A DNA stretch of 64,000 bases. Source: Roseiconus lacunae (lineage in GTDB: Bacteria > Planctomycetota > Planctomycetia > Pirellulales > Pirellulaceae). Both the position numbers and the translations under genes were made by a program. The notes beneath the pieces were generated by a model that was not told the origin of the DNA, did not search any database, and saw nothing but the letters and a program-made list of their open reading frames with translations. This document shows, piece by piece, positions 8,175-18,663 of this stretch (positions within the stretch are counted from its first letter, which is position 1; the number at the start of each line of letters is the position of its first letter). Where the stretch lies: assembly GCF_008312935.1 (NCBI RefSeq), contig NZ_VSZO01000001.1:558001-622000 (forward strand), in the 5' to 3' direction.

Positions 8175-10187
8175 TTAAGGAACCAACCAAAACGCACCGC
8201 TCATGAATGCGCCCTGAGCCAACGCGCCACGTGCACTGATCGGCACCGGAGGAACGATCCAAGGGGCACAGTTACCGGGGCGATAATAACCCAGGGCGTA
8301 GACACATTCGTCAGGAGGATGAATTCCCATCTTGTAAGGCAACACGGCGATGTTGGCGAAGAAGTGCGCCGACGAGACGACCGGTTGCAACCAAGGACCG
8401 GCAGTGTGGCCGTAGCGTTCCAAGTTGACTTGTTCAAAGTAACGCGGCTTGCTGCAAAGGTTGGATGCCTTCCAAGTCATGGTCAGCGGAGTCCAGTTTC
8501 GCGGCGTATATGCAACCTGCTCAACCAAGCATTCCTTCGGCAGTCCCCAGTTGTCGGCAAGATAACCGAGATCACCTTCGCTTAACTGATTGACGGGAAC
8601 TTCTTCTCGTTCGCCAGCTTCGGTTTCAATGATCACTTGCTCGTACGCGAGGCCAACAAGACGTCCACGTGCGATCTCTTGGCCGCCAAGGTTACTCCAA
8701 GGACGAATCGATTGACGCGTTTCAAACTTTTGCCGTTGTTTGTCGTAGTCTTCCGGATCAAACAAATCGGGACGAAACGGTGGGCTTGGATCCAGCGAAA
8801 TCGTATCGATAGTTTCCCGGGCAATCCGTTCGCGAAAGTCTTCGCAGGACAGTTCGTTTGGTCGCAACATTGATGTTTCGCCGAAGGTGGCTTCCTCATT
8901 CATTCGGCCGCGTCCGGGAAACCCGTCCGTCGGACGATCGCTCGGAGACGCCTCACCGGAAGGGCGATCAAGCTGCGCCGGTGGCGTAAAACGAAAGCCG
9001 TCCATCGAATCGGCTGCGTCCGGCGACGTATCCGGGGTCGGCACCGGAGGCTTCTCGGTGGCTGGTGCGGGTGCCGATTCCTGCGGGACGGCTTGCCGAT
9101 CGGCCTGTTGTTCGGGAAACAGGCTGGGATCATTCAGCAATCCGCGAAGCTCGGATTTTCCCGCAGACGCGTCGGCCGGTGCGGGCAATTCTTGATCGGG
9201 TAGTGGAATCTGCTCGGTCGCCGGAGCCGTCGGATCAGGCATCATTTGACCACGGAACGGATTCGCTGGCGTCGATTGTTGCGGCAGCGTTGTTTCGGGA
9301 AGACCAAATCCACCGGTCGCCGGCGCCTCGTCGACCTGTGGGTCCGGAACCGGAATTGGGGCGGCAGCCATGCGAGCCGAGCTGGCAGGCGGAGCGGCCT
9401 TGGTTCCATCGGCAAACGGATCGTTGAAGAAATCTTCCGGTCGAGGCAAACGCTCTTGAAGCTGGCCTTGAGCGATCGGGGCCACGCCGCGTCGGTAATT
9501 TGCCACCGGTCCGCGTTGAGGTCGGCCTAAGCCGGAACCACCGGCCGTGGTCGCAGGTACCGATTCGGTGTGCGCGGTTTGCTGGATCACCGGCTGACGG
9601 GTTTGCCGAACAGAAGACTGTTGGGCGAACGCGTTGTCCTGCTGGTGGTAAGCTGACTGAACACTGCCGCGCTGAATAAACTGCCGCGCGTGCAATTGCT
9701 GATCGGACGCGTGTTGTTGCGTCATCGAGGACTGAGCCGTCCGTCGCTGCGATTGTGGGAACGTTTGCGGTGCGGCGTAAGCTTGCGGTGCGACCGGAGC
9801 GGCGGTGTGGTTGACCGTCGCTGGCGGTTTGATACTGGCGGCAGAGTTAACACTGGCTGCAGAATCGCTGCGTGCCGGCTGTGCAAAGACATCGTTCGCA
9901 GGAACTTGAACCGGGGCGGGCGTGACCCGTGAACTTTTCCGCCATCGCAGATTTGATCCCTGCGAGTTCACCTGCTGGGGGCCAGCGGGTTGGGCGGCGA
10001 CCGGCAAAGGTGCCATCGCCTGTTGGGCGAACAGAGGTTCGCCGAGCCCAAGACTGCTCAGCGGAGAAAACGTGACCAGGGCGCCGAGCAACAACCGTGT
10101 CGGACGCGCCAGTCTGGCCTTAGCCTTGGTCGGATGACCCGACGTCGGGACTGTAGTTGGGCGCTTCTTGCGTGATCGCAATGTCAT
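8175..10187 (-). CDS. Secreted Gln/Pro-rich protein with SHD1-like domain
   Basis: This 670-residue exported protein has a basic N-region (SRKKRP, then [11 protein letters not shown]) and a hydrophobic segment ([18 protein letters not shown]) ending in LFAQQ, so it is probably secreted. Residues about 60-430 are low-complexity Gln/Pro/Ala/Ser. Near residue 515-560 the segment [19 protein letters not shown], then [15 protein letters not shown], resembles the SHD1 domain that planctomycetes use widely. The C-terminal 110 residues are Cys/Tyr/Pro-rich and look like a conserved domain. The ATG at 10187 has GGGAG about eight bases upstream, so the 68-bp overlap with the 3' end of guaB is probably real. 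Molecular role unknown. Confidence 0.7.
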   Translation of the reverse strand: MTLRSRKKRPTTVPTSGHPTKAKARLARPTRLLLGALVTFSPLSSLGLGEPLFAQQAMAPLPVAAQPAGPQQVNSQGSNLRWRKSSRVTPAPVQVPANDVFAQPARSDSAASVNSAASIKPPATVNHTAAPVAPQAYAAPQTFPQSQRRTAQSSMTQQHASDQQLHARQFIQRGSVQSAYHQQDNAFAQQSSVRQTRQPVIQQTAHTESVPATTAGGSGLGRPQRGPVANYRRGVAPIAQGQLQERLPRPEDFFNDPFADGTKAAPPASSARMAAAPIPVPDPQVDEAPATGGFGLPETTLPQQSTPANPFRGQMMPDPTAPATEQIPLPDQELPAPADASAGKSELRGLLNDPSLFPEQQADRQAVPQESAPAPATEKPPVPTPDTSPDAADSMDGFRFTPPAQLDRPSGEASPSDRPTDGFPGRGRMNEEATFGETSMLRPNELSCEDFRERIARETIDTISLDPSPPFRPDLFDPEDYDKQRQKFETRQSIRPWSNLGGQEIARGRLVGLAYEQVIIETEAGEREEVPVNQLSEGDLGYLADNWGLPKECLVEQVAYTPRNWTPLTMTWKASNLCSKPRYFEQVNLERYGHTAGPWLQPVVSSAHFFANIAVLPYKMGIHPPDECVYALGYYRPGNCAPWIVPPVPISARGALAQGAFMSGAFWLVP

Positions 10188-11604
10188 GCGGATGGTTCTC
10201 CCTTACCGTCGCTGCGGAGACACGGATGAATCGTCCATCCCGCCGCAGCTCTTCGATCGTCCTTGTTCCCAAATATCCCATGCCCGCTCGCAAGCCGCCG
10301 ACCAATTGGTAAACGTAGTCGCTAAGCGGACCTTTGTAAGGCACACGGCCTTCAACGCCTTCGGGGACAAGCTTCCCAGCTTGCACGCCCTTCTGGCGGT
10401 ATCGATCACTGCTGCCTTTGACCATGGCACCCATCGATCCCATCCCACGGTACGCTTTGAACGTTCGACCTTGGTAAAGGATCACTTTGCCGGGGCTCTC
10501 GGCGAGTCCGGCAAACAGACTGCCAATCATCACGGTGCTGGCACCAGCAACGATTGCTTTCGTAATGTCACCGCTGAAGCGAACGCCGCCGTCGGCGATG
10601 ACAGGTATGTTTTGTTTCTTGGCGACCTCGGTCGCTCGCATGATCGCGGAGATCTGTGGTACACCAACGCCGCTGATAACGCGGGTGGTGCAAATCGACC
10701 CCGGACCGATGCCAACTTTGATCGCGTCGGCCCCCGCACTAATCAGGGCCTCGGCGCCTTCTGCCGTCGCCACGTTTCCGGCGACAACATCGATATCCCA
10801 GCTCTGCTGTGCTTTGATCTCACGAACTGTTTCGACCACATTCTTACTGTGGCCGTGCGCCGAATCGACGACCAGCAAGTCAACGCCTTGCTTGATCAAC
10901 TGCTCGGCACGGACCAGATCGCCGACCCCAATCGCCGCCCCGACTCGCAATCTCCCTTGCGAATCTTTGCAGGCTCGAGGGAATCGCTTCATCATGTCGA
11001 TGTCGCGAATCGTGATCAGACCCGTTAGTTTTCTATCTTCGTCAATCAGCAAGAGTTTCTCGACTCTTTTTGCCGTTAAAATCCGCTCAGCTTCCTCAAG
11101 CGTTACATTCCCCGTACCCGTCACCAAATTCTCACAGGTCATCACCTCGGAAACTGGGAGATCTGGGTCCTCCAGGAAGCGCAGGTCGCGGCGGGTGAGA
11201 ATCCCGGCAAGGGTTCCGTCCTCATGAACGATCGGGATCCCTGACACGTTTGCTTGATCCATCAGCTCGGCTGCTCGACCGACCTTTTCCCCCGGCGGAA
11301 GGGTCACCGGATCGATGATAATCCCGTTGGCCGAGCGTTTGACCTTCAAGACTTCTTCAGTCTGGGCCTCGGTCGAGAGGTTCTTATGGACGATCCCAAG
11401 CCCCCCTTCTTTGGCCAGTCCGATTGCCATCTCGGCTTCAGTCACCGTGTCCATGGGGGACGATAGCAGCGGAATCTGCAACCGAATGCGTTTGGTCAGA
11501 TGGCTGCTAACATCGACTTCGCTGGGAACGACTTCGCTGTACCGGGGCTCCAGAAGCACGTCGTCAAACGTGACACCGCTGTAGCTAATTTTATCTTCAA
11601 ACAT
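10120..11604 (-). CDS. guaB: Inosine-5'-monophosphate dehydrogenase
   Basis: GuaB oxidises IMP to XMP with NAD+, the first committed step to guanine nucleotides. The TIM barrel is interrupted by a pair of CBS domains (residues about 95-205, containing [16 protein letters not shown] and [18 protein letters not shown]). The catalytic loop GPGSICTTR places the active-site Cys at residue 305, the same number as in E. coli. The protein ends with the typical [14 protein letters not shown] plus a short tail. The ATG at 11604 ([20 protein letters not shown]) matches the family start; the frame runs on upstream to 11712 without family sequence. Its 3' end overlaps the start of the secreted SHD1 protein gene by 68 bp. 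Confidence 0.96.
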   Translation of the reverse strand: MFEDKISYSGVTFDDVLLEPRYSEVVPSEVDVSSHLTKRIRLQIPLLSSPMDTVTEAEMAIGLAKEGGLGIVHKNLSTEAQTEEVLKVKRSANGIIIDPVTLPPGEKVGRAAELMDQANVSGIPIVHEDGTLAGILTRRDLRFLEDPDLPVSEVMTCENLVTGTGNVTLEEAERILTAKRVEKLLLIDEDRKLTGLITIRDIDMMKRFPRACKDSQGRLRVGAAIGVGDLVRAEQLIKQGVDLLVVDSAHGHSKNVVETVREIKAQQSWDIDVVAGNVATAEGAEALISAGADAIKVGIGPGSICTTRVISGVGVPQISAIMRATEVAKKQNIPVIADGGVRFSGDITKAIVAGASTVMIGSLFAGLAESPGKVILYQGRTFKAYRGMGSMGAMVKGSSDRYRQKGVQAGKLVPEGVEGRVPYKGPLSDYVYQLVGGLRAGMGYLGTRTIEELRRDGRFIRVSAATVRENHPHDIAITQEAPNYSPDVGSSDQG

Positions 11605-11780
11605 GCCGTACCTGTCACGCTGAAGGGCTGATCTGGGGAAAAGCCCGCCAGTATGACGCTTCGAACTCAATCGCGGAAGTGGCGCCCCTGCTGAAGACGA
11701 CTCGACGAACACTTAGCGGCAGCGTGTTCGGCAATGCGCCGAACCAATGACGCCGCACCGAACGCTACCAAGACTGACGA

Positions 11781-13388
11781 TTAAAGCGGGAACTCTTCCT
11801 CGGCGGCGACTTCGGCGTACAACGGCATATGACGATAATAGACTTCCAAGATCATCGTCGCGAACGAAGTCAGGCAAAGTCGGCCACTATCGGAGAGGTG
11901 CTTGACTTCGGGGAAAAACCAACTGCCTTTGGCACCGCGTGATTGATCTTGGGTCTCGACCAACCAATCGCGCAATTCGGTGTTGAATTCATCCCACTCT
12001 TTGCCACCGTGATGCCGCAACACCTGGGCGGCGTAGTAGTCGTAGTACAGGTCTTTCTTTAGCACGCCGCGTTTGGCGAGGTGCTGAACTCCCCGCTTGA
12101 TTCCTGGGTGGTTCTTATCCCATCCGGTATACATGCGGCACAGCAATCCGACCGCCGAGGTAGCGGGGCGAAAACTGGTCACCGGCCCGGTGTAGCCGTA
12201 GATCGAACCGTTGTCGCTGGCGACCTTGTCGAGGAACAGGACGGACCCTTGGATGGCGTTGGGAGGAATAATCAAGTGTCCCATGTGACCGCTTTTGAGC
12301 GCCATCACCTGCCAACCGACTACCGAGGTGTCACCGCCACCGCTGTCGCGAATCCCATATCGCCATCCCCCGTCACGACACTGGGCGACGGAAATGAAGT
12401 TGAGCGACGCCTGCGCCGGCCCGGCCAATTCAGGATCGCCGGTCATCGCGTACGCTTCGCAAAGCGTGATCGCTGCCAGACCGTGATCGTACATCGATCC
12501 GCCAGCCCGATAGTCGATGTAGGGCAGTCCGCGTTCTTTACCCGGCTTTCCGTTCTGGACGAGGAACCGCAGTCCCGCCATCACGACACCGCTAAATTCA
12601 CCCTTGATATGCGTTTGACCGGCCCCCAAGAATGGCAACAGCGCCAGCGAAGTCGCGGCATTGAGTTGCCGGGCCCGGCCTTCTTTCGTACAGCCATTGC
12701 CGCACGCGCCCTTGCAGACAATTTCGTGCTGGAACGTCCAGGCCCCCGCATTCGGGCCGACTTTGATTTGGTGTCTGGAAAACCACTTTAACGCTTCGGT
12801 AACAGCCGCTTCGCTGCTCTCGGTACCGCCGTATTCACGCAGCAGTTTTTTCTTCATGTCGGATGAACGGCTGTCGGTAGGCCGCATGTTCATCATCGAC
12901 ATCGACTGCAACGATGTTGCTGCCGGTGCGACGTCGATGGCGAAATCGCTCATCTCCAGCGGCACCGACGCGATGTCCATCACCGGGGTTTCCATTGCCA
13001 CGGGTTCGACCATCTCGACCGGATCGGTGATCTCGACCTCCTCGACGGTTTCCTCAGACTCGGCCAATTCGCCAGGATCGAAATCCTCGATCGATAATTC
13101 TTCCACCTCCGGACCGTTGTCCTGTGAACTCGACGCCGTCAGCACGTTGACGATCTGGATCGGGTCGGCAATGGACACCAATCCGAGAATGACCAGGATC
13201 AACACATGTACCAGCGTGCTGACCAACCAAGCCGGCATCGCTTGAAACATGACAAAACGCCGGTCAGTACTGTAGTCATCACCGCCATCGGATTCGGACT
13301 CCGCCGCAGGCTGTGCGGAAGCCGGTGCGGCCGCACTGATCGCGTCAGGTTCTTCGGAGAGCTCGTTCGTATCAGCGTTCGTGCTCAC
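11781..13388 (-). CDS. Membrane-anchored alpha/alpha-toroid (prenyltransferase/squalene-cyclase-like) protein
   Basis: The 535-residue protein has an acidic Ser/Ala-rich cytoplasmic N-terminus, one transmembrane helix (residues about 53-75, WLVSTLVHVLILVILGLV), an acidic linker (EELSIEDFDPGELAESEE), then a repeat domain. That domain has repeated motifs such as ALKWFSRHQ, GLRFLVQNGKPG, ASLNFISVAQCRDGGWRYG and GVQHLAKRG, characteristic of the terpenoid cyclase/prenyltransferase toroid. The DxDD motif of true cyclases is not evident, so an enzyme role is doubtful; planctomycetes carry many such non-cyclase toroids. The start is GTG (13388) with AGGA about ten bases upstream. It stands alone between guaB and a repeat-bearing gap. 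Confidence 0.72.
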   Translation of the reverse strand: MSTNADTNELSEEPDAISAAAPASAQPAAESESDGGDDYSTDRRFVMFQAMPAWLVSTLVHVLILVILGLVSIADPIQIVNVLTASSSQDNGPEVEELSIEDFDPGELAESEETVEEVEITDPVEMVEPVAMETPVMDIASVPLEMSDFAIDVAPAATSLQSMSMMNMRPTDSRSSDMKKKLLREYGGTESSEAAVTEALKWFSRHQIKVGPNAGAWTFQHEIVCKGACGNGCTKEGRARQLNAATSLALLPFLGAGQTHIKGEFSGVVMAGLRFLVQNGKPGKERGLPYIDYRAGGSMYDHGLAAITLCEAYAMTGDPELAGPAQASLNFISVAQCRDGGWRYGIRDSGGGDTSVVGWQVMALKSGHMGHLIIPPNAIQGSVLFLDKVASDNGSIYGYTGPVTSFRPATSAVGLLCRMYTGWDKNHPGIKRGVQHLAKRGVLKKDLYYDYYAAQVLRHHGGKEWDEFNTELRDWLVETQDQSRGAKGSWFFPEVKHLSDSGRLCLTSFATMILEVYYRHMPLYAEVAAEEEFPL

Positions 13389-14019
13389 GGACTTCGATTC
13401 CTAAATTAGACAAGCTGAAACAGACTAGGAGGGACAGGCAAGGCGGGATCAGCCGACGAGAGAATTTGCTCCGGCGGCCTGATAACAGTCAATCGAATCA
13501 CAAGTAATCAACACGGGCGTTGATGCGACGAGGCAACCCATACGCGACCGCGCAATCACAACGGTGCAATTCACACGATGCCGGTCGTATCCGTGCTATC
13601 TCACAGGGCAACCTGCGAAATACCGATCGATGAAGCATCTACGACGCAACACTGATGTCAAGCTGCCAAGCGATGCCACCTCGCACGCGCTTCGAAGTGT
13701 TGACATGAAAGACTAGTGTTTCGTCCCAGTTCAATTTGTGGATTAGCCGAATGGTGTTAGCCACGGTATCCGAGCAAGCATCGGGGCTAACGCCCGTCGG
13801 CTGAAAACTCGCACCCGTATTTTCTAATGGAACAAAGCACTCACCCCGGTGGGTTCACTTCCCGGCACATCGCGTCGGTCATTAACTCTCCGACGATCAC
13901 CCAATGGCAATGTTGACCACCGCTGTAGTGACCATGCCCGTCCGCCTTAATGAACGGCATCGAGTACTCAATTGTACTCAGCCGGTCAGAATTCGGACGC
14001 TACGAATTGAAACCTGAGG
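13389..14019. other. 631-bp gene-free region with a REP-like repeat
   Basis: No coding frame is convincing on either strand. It contains repeat copy B (13745-13802) and presumably the promoter of the toroid gene at its left end. Nothing else was recognised. Confidence 0.6.
13745..13802 (+). repeat. 58-bp hairpin repeat, copy B
   Basis: It starts AGCCGAATGGTGTTAGCC and ends GGCTAACGCCCGTCGGCT. The left and right 20-base arms match as inverted repeats at 16 of 20 positions. Its length is identical to copies A and C. Confidence 0.78.
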
Positions 14020-14751
14020 TCAACTCTCTGGCTCGGGGTTCGGGTCTTTTCGATTCTCCACCCGAATCGGTTCAAAGTCGGCGATCCGTTTGAGGTACTT
14101 CGGAACCGCTTCACGATACCGTTCGTTCAGCTGCACCTTTTTGCCCCCACCGAGCTTTCCGACCCAGCCCTGTTCAAGCTCGATCGCAACCGACAAATCC
14201 TCAAACCGCCCGGCCGTGGGGTCCGACCAATGCAATACGATCAACTGGTCACTGGCTGAGTCGTCACTGCTTGGGTCGTCACTGGCACCGGAAGCCAACT
14301 CCTTCTGGGTCACCGACCCCCACGCGTAGCTCCGATCATCTAGCAGAACATGACGCAGGTGTCCCAGGCCAGGCATTCCGCTTAAACGGACCGGGGTACC
14401 GTTCGCCTCGGGTTGGTTGAACATCGGCTGCAGTTCAACCTCCTCGGCCAACTGAAAGGCCGTCACGACATCCTCCCCCCAGAACTCGGTCGTCTTTTCC
14501 AGTTGCGTCCTGCGCGCCCAGATGCTGATGAAGCTACCGACGATCCCAAAGACGAGCACGACAACGCCGAACAAAATGCCTCGCCTGGTGATCTGAACAC
14601 GCGGATCGTTGTACTTGTCAGCATGTCTCTGTTGAACGTGCCCCTCGGCTGGCAAGCTTTCTTGGGCAGCCGACGAGTTTTCTGACGCGAGATTATGTTC
14701 GGCGTCGGACAGAGTTTCCGAATCAGGCCGGTCGTCGGGATGAGATTGCAT
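14020..14751 (-). CDS. Single-pass membrane protein, function unknown
   Basis: The 243-residue protein is not recognised. It has a polar N-terminal tail (about 60 residues), a basic patch then one transmembrane helix (RGILFGVVVLVFGIVGSFISIWARR), and an outside domain of about 150 residues rich in charged residues with no cysteine pair or known motif. The ATG at 14751 was chosen; the longer frame starts with a TTG at 14793 and would crowd the divergent aroB. Starting here leaves a 55-bp divergent promoter region shared with aroB. Confidence 0.55.
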   Translation of the reverse strand: MQSHPDDRPDSETLSDAEHNLASENSSAAQESLPAEGHVQQRHADKYNDPRVQITRRGILFGVVVLVFGIVGSFISIWARRTQLEKTTEFWGEDVVTAFQLAEEVELQPMFNQPEANGTPVRLSGMPGLGHLRHVLLDDRSYAWGSVTQKELASGASDDPSSDDSASDQLIVLHWSDPTAGRFEDLSVAIELEQGWVGKLGGGKKVQLNERYREAVPKYLKRIADFEPIRVENRKDPNPEPES

Positions 14752-14806
14752 GGGGTAAACTTGCTCGCCAATCAGCTTCTTGAATCCGCCCAAACCGAGT
14801 CACAAG

Positions 14807-15922
14807 ATGGAATCCGATCGAACCGCCGAAGCAGAAGAGAAAATTGTTTCGGTCGACTTGGGTGACCGTAGTTATCCAATTCATATTGTCTCCTCGGCAA
14901 CCGGGCGTTTTGCCGCTGCGGTGAAAAAATCGATCAGCGACCTCTCGCATGCCGTCCTGATCTGCGACCAAGCGGTGGCGGCATTAGGCGAGAGTCTTCG
15001 CGAGCAACTGCAACCGGAGGTCGACCGAATCGACTCGATTGAGGTCCCTTCGGGCGAACCGAGCAAGTCGGTTCAGCAGTTCGAAGCGTTGCTCGAGTGG
15101 ATGCTTCAAAGCGGTGCCGATCGCAAAAGCGTCGTGTTCGCAGTCGGCGGGGGCGTCATCGGCGACTTAGCCGGATACGTCGCTGCGTCGTTTGCCCGTG
15201 GCGTCCGTTTCGTCCAAATTCCCACGACGTTGTTGGCGATGGTCGACAGCAGCGTCGGTGGCAAGACAGGCATCAACCTGTCGGGAGCCAAAAATATGGT
15301 GGGGGCGTTTTGGCAGCCCGAACTGGTGTGGATCGACACCGAAGCGATGAAGACGCTTCCCGACCGCAGCTACCTCAGTGGCCTAGCCGAAGTGGTCAAG
15401 TACGGCGTGATCGACGATGCGGAATTCTTCGATTGCTTGGAGCGAGATGCCGAAGCCCTCGTCCGCCGCGATGAGGACGCACTGCGATTTGCGATCGCCC
15501 GAAGCTGCCAATCCAAAGCCAGCGTCGTCGGCGAAGACGAGCGAGAAACCAGCGGACGCCGCGCGATCTTGAATTATGGTCACACGTTTGCCCATGCGAT
15601 CGAAGCAACCGCCGGCTACGGGGCGTTGCTACACGGCGAAGCTGTTTCGATCGGAATGCAAATGGCGGCGACCTTGGCGATTCGATTGGGGCTCTGCCAG
15701 CCATCGTTATTGGAACGGCAAACCGACTTGCTCAAACGCTGTCAGCTTCCGATCACGTTTCCCGCTGCCGATGTCGACGCGATGCTGCCGGTGATGATGC
15801 GAGACAAGAAGGTCGCCCACGGAAAGTTGCGTTTCATCCTGCCCAGTGAAATCGGACGGGTGGATTTAGTCGGTGACGTTGATCCGGTGCTCGTTCGAGA
15901 AGCGATTCAAAGTCATCGCTAG
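14807..15922 (+). CDS. aroB: 3-dehydroquinate synthase
   Basis: AroB converts DAHP to 3-dehydroquinate in the shikimate pathway, using NAD+ and a divalent metal. Characteristic segments are FAVGGGVIGDLAGYVAASFARG (NAD-binding), QIPTTLLAMVDSSVGGKTGINL, KNMVGAFWQP, and the metal-ligand motifs LAEVVKYG and NYGHTFAHAIE, with a further HGEAVSIGM. Length is about 371 residues, as expected. The ATG at 14807 is used rather than the TTG at 14780. It is divergent from the small membrane protein gene, and no other aro genes are adjacent. Confidence 0.96.
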   Translation: MESDRTAEAEEKIVSVDLGDRSYPIHIVSSATGRFAAAVKKSISDLSHAVLICDQAVAALGESLREQLQPEVDRIDSIEVPSGEPSKSVQQFEALLEWMLQSGADRKSVVFAVGGGVIGDLAGYVAASFARGVRFVQIPTTLLAMVDSSVGGKTGINLSGAKNMVGAFWQPELVWIDTEAMKTLPDRSYLSGLAEVVKYGVIDDAEFFDCLERDAEALVRRDEDALRFAIARSCQSKASVVGEDERETSGRRAILNYGHTFAHAIEATAGYGALLHGEAVSIGMQMAATLAIRLGLCQPSLLERQTDLLKRCQLPITFPAADVDAMLPVMMRDKKVAHGKLRFILPSEIGRVDLVGDVDPVLVREAIQSHR

Positions 15923-16180
15923 TGCTTTTATTGTGATTAAGACGGCGATTCGTGCTGCAAAGTCACCGTGTCCGTTGAAGTTCCCGGCACCTCCCTGCCA
16001 AAGTGGCAATTGGCTGAAATCAGCGTATTGAATTTCGGTTTTGCTGGCCGATGCGATACAATACGACCAGTGTCAGCCGTCGATCGGTCCCGCCTGCAAA
16101 GCCGATCTCGCCGAAGTGTCCGCCCGATAGGAGAGGAACTTCCGGCTGATCCCGCCACTCCCACCAGAACAACTTCCCCG

Positions 16181-18652
16181 ATGAAGTCACGCTTCATTCC
16201 TGACCGGTCACCGGTTTGTCGGCCGTACGCTGCGCTTGGTCTGCCGTCTGCCGCGCTTGGATTGTTACTGATCAGCTTTCCGCTCGGCACCGTTTGCTCG
16301 GCCGCAGAAGACGTTCAATCACTGACGTCATTCGTCAACGACCATTGCATGGATTGCCACGATGGCCCCGACGGTGAAGGTGGGTTTAATGCCGGATCGC
16401 TCAACCTTGACATCTTTGCCGATGCCGCCAGTGAGAAGGACCTGCATCATTGGATCCGTGCGTTTGATCGGGTCGAACAAGGCGAGATGCCACCGCCGGA
16501 AGACGTCGAAGTCGACTCCGAAACGCGGGCAACCTTTGTCAAAGACCTGCGCACTGCGATCAAGAACTCGCAAGATCGTCACCATCAGTCGAATGGCCGA
16601 GTGCTGTCGCGTCGTCTCACCAACGATCAACTGACGGCAACCTTGGGTGACCTACTATCGATCGACGTTCCGCTTGCTCGCTTGATGCCCGAAGAGCCTC
16701 GTGTAGACGGGTTTCGCAACATCGCCGACGCCCAATCGATGTCGTATTATCATCTCGAAGATCACCTGCGGGTCGTCGACGCCGCATTGGACGCGGCCTT
16801 CGCCAAACTGCGTACCGCCGACATCCCCGAGGTCATCGATCTACCGGCGAACCGTATCGCCAACAAACGCAAAGGCCAACGCAACCGCGACCCTGAACTC
16901 CGCGAAGACGCGGCGGTGATTTGGATGTCGACAATGGCGTTCTATGGTCGTATTTCGCGGACGACTGTTGACGAAGCGGGCTGGTACCGGATCACACTCG
17001 AAGCGTCTTCGCTGAACCCACCGGATGACCGCAACGTGTGGTGCTCGATCCGCAGTGGAAAGTGCGTTTCGACAGCCGCCTTGATGTTTTGGATTGGTTC
17101 GATCGAACTGACCGAGAAGCCACAAACGTTTCAGTTTGATGCGTGGATCGAGAAAGATCACATGCTGGAAATCCGCCCCGCCGACAACACACTCAAAAAA
17201 GCGAAATTCCGCGGTGGACAAGTCGGATTCGGCGAAGGCGAACCGCAAAAGGTTCCCGGCATCGCGATGCACCACCTAAAACTCGAACGCATCTATCCGG
17301 CCGGCGATACGAATCAAACGCGGCGGGCGTTGTTCGGTGATCTCGACGTCACCTGGCATCCCAAAAAGAAACAATGGCAACTGCAATACGCTTCGCCGGA
17401 TAACCCGGCCGGCAAAGCGGCGCTGGTCGAACAAGCCAAACGATTTGCCGCGCGAGCCTTTCGCCGCCCGATCGATGAGCAATCGTTTGCCCCCTATCGG
17501 CAGATCATCGAGGCCGGTTGGGATGTTAAGCAAGACCCGGTCGCCCTGCTGCGGCAAACGTATCGTGCGATCCTCTGTTCTCCGCGATTGATCTACTTCA
17601 CCGAGCCCCCTGGTGAACTTGATGACCATGCGATCGCCTGTCGATTGAGTTATCTGTTGACCGGATCGATGCCGGACGAGGAACTGCGCCGAGCGGCCGA
17701 CAAGGGACAACTTCGCGACAACCCTGACGCGATCATCACCCATACCCGACGGCTACTCGACGGCCGAGACTTCGATACCTTCGTAACGGACTTTGGTGAT
17801 CAATGGTTGGACCTTGCCGACATCGCGTTTACCGAACCCGATCGCCGGATGTTTTCCGATTTCGACCTAATCGTTCAAGATGCGATGTTGGGTGAAACTC
17901 GTCGCTATTTGAAAACGCTGATCAGTGAAAACCGACCGGCGTCACAGCTGGTCGATAGCGATTTCACCTGGCTGAACGATCGATTGGCGCGGTACTACGA
18001 CATCGATGTCGAAATCGGCCCCACCGAGTGGAAGCGAGTGGACCTTCGTGATCACGAGTATCGCGGAGGCCTGATGACCCATGGATCAATCTTAAAAGTA
18101 ACCGCCAACGGCACGGATACCTCGCCGGTCGTTCGCGGTGTTTGGATCTGCGATCGCTTACTCGGAATCCCGATTCCAGATCCGCCGGAGAATGTTCCGG
18201 CGATCGAGCCTGATGTTCGTGGTGCCAAAACGATCCGCGAGATGCTAGCCAAACACCGTGAAGATGTTTCCTGTGCTTCTTGCCACAAGCGAATCGACCC
18301 GCCAGGGTTTGCACTCGAGATGTTCGATGCCGCCGGACAATGGCGTGAGAATTATCTGGTGCGGAAATCGGGCAAGTATCGTCAAGGTCCGAACATCGAT
18401 GCGTCATACCAAATGCCCGATGGCCGCAAGTTTGATTCCTTTGTTGAATTTCGCGAATTGGCCGCTTCGACATCTCGACGGATCGCCAAGAACTTTGCCG
18501 GACAATTGCTCGTGTATGGCACCGGGACACCGATCACGTTTTCCGACCGCGATCACCTGGAGTCCATTGCGACGGCCGCCGAAGACAACCAATATGGCTT
18601 GCGTTCGCTGATCGAAGCGGTCGTGACCAGTCAACCTTTCTTAAATAAATAG
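16181..18652 (+). CDS. PSCyt/DUF1592-family cytochrome-like protein
   Basis: This large exported protein (823 residues from the chosen ATG) has the multi-domain order typical of planctomycetes. A signal segment (LGLLLISFPLGTVCSAAE) is followed by a cytochrome c-type domain with CMDCH, then regions matching the DUF1587, DUF1595, DUF1592, DUF1588 and DUF1585 series. A second CxxCH is in VSCASCHKRIDPPGF, the DUF1588 hallmark. The role is unproven; these are thought to work in redox or polysaccharide breakdown outside the cytoplasm. The frame is open back to 15968, but MKSRFIPDRSP gives a proper signal peptide. The DUF1552 partner follows after 11 bp and the sulfatase after that, suggesting one operon. 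Confidence 0.88.
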   Translation: MKSRFIPDRSPVCRPYAALGLPSAALGLLLISFPLGTVCSAAEDVQSLTSFVNDHCMDCHDGPDGEGGFNAGSLNLDIFADAASEKDLHHWIRAFDRVEQGEMPPPEDVEVDSETRATFVKDLRTAIKNSQDRHHQSNGRVLSRRLTNDQLTATLGDLLSIDVPLARLMPEEPRVDGFRNIADAQSMSYYHLEDHLRVVDAALDAAFAKLRTADIPEVIDLPANRIANKRKGQRNRDPELREDAAVIWMSTMAFYGRISRTTVDEAGWYRITLEASSLNPPDDRNVWCSIRSGKCVSTAALMFWIGSIELTEKPQTFQFDAWIEKDHMLEIRPADNTLKKAKFRGGQVGFGEGEPQKVPGIAMHHLKLERIYPAGDTNQTRRALFGDLDVTWHPKKKQWQLQYASPDNPAGKAALVEQAKRFAARAFRRPIDEQSFAPYRQIIEAGWDVKQDPVALLRQTYRAILCSPRLIYFTEPPGELDDHAIACRLSYLLTGSMPDEELRRAADKGQLRDNPDAIITHTRRLLDGRDFDTFVTDFGDQWLDLADIAFTEPDRRMFSDFDLIVQDAMLGETRRYLKTLISENRPASQLVDSDFTWLNDRLARYYDIDVEIGPTEWKRVDLRDHEYRGGLMTHGSILKVTANGTDTSPVVRGVWICDRLLGIPIPDPPENVPAIEPDVRGAKTIREMLAKHREDVSCASCHKRIDPPGFALEMFDAAGQWRENYLVRKSGKYRQGPNIDASYQMPDGRKFDSFVEFRELAASTSRRIAKNFAGQLLVYGTGTPITFSDRDHLESIATAAEDNQYGLRSLIEAVVTSQPFLNK

Positions 18653-18663
18653 CGAGTGGGAAC

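Noticed and set aside
10168..11028. 286-codon plus-strand frame antisense to guaB
   Set aside because: Its length follows from the codon bias of guaB on the other strand; it shows no domain or start context.
12081..12791. 236-codon plus-strand frame inside the toroid gene
   Set aside because: A shadow of the toroid gene, with atypical composition and no motif.
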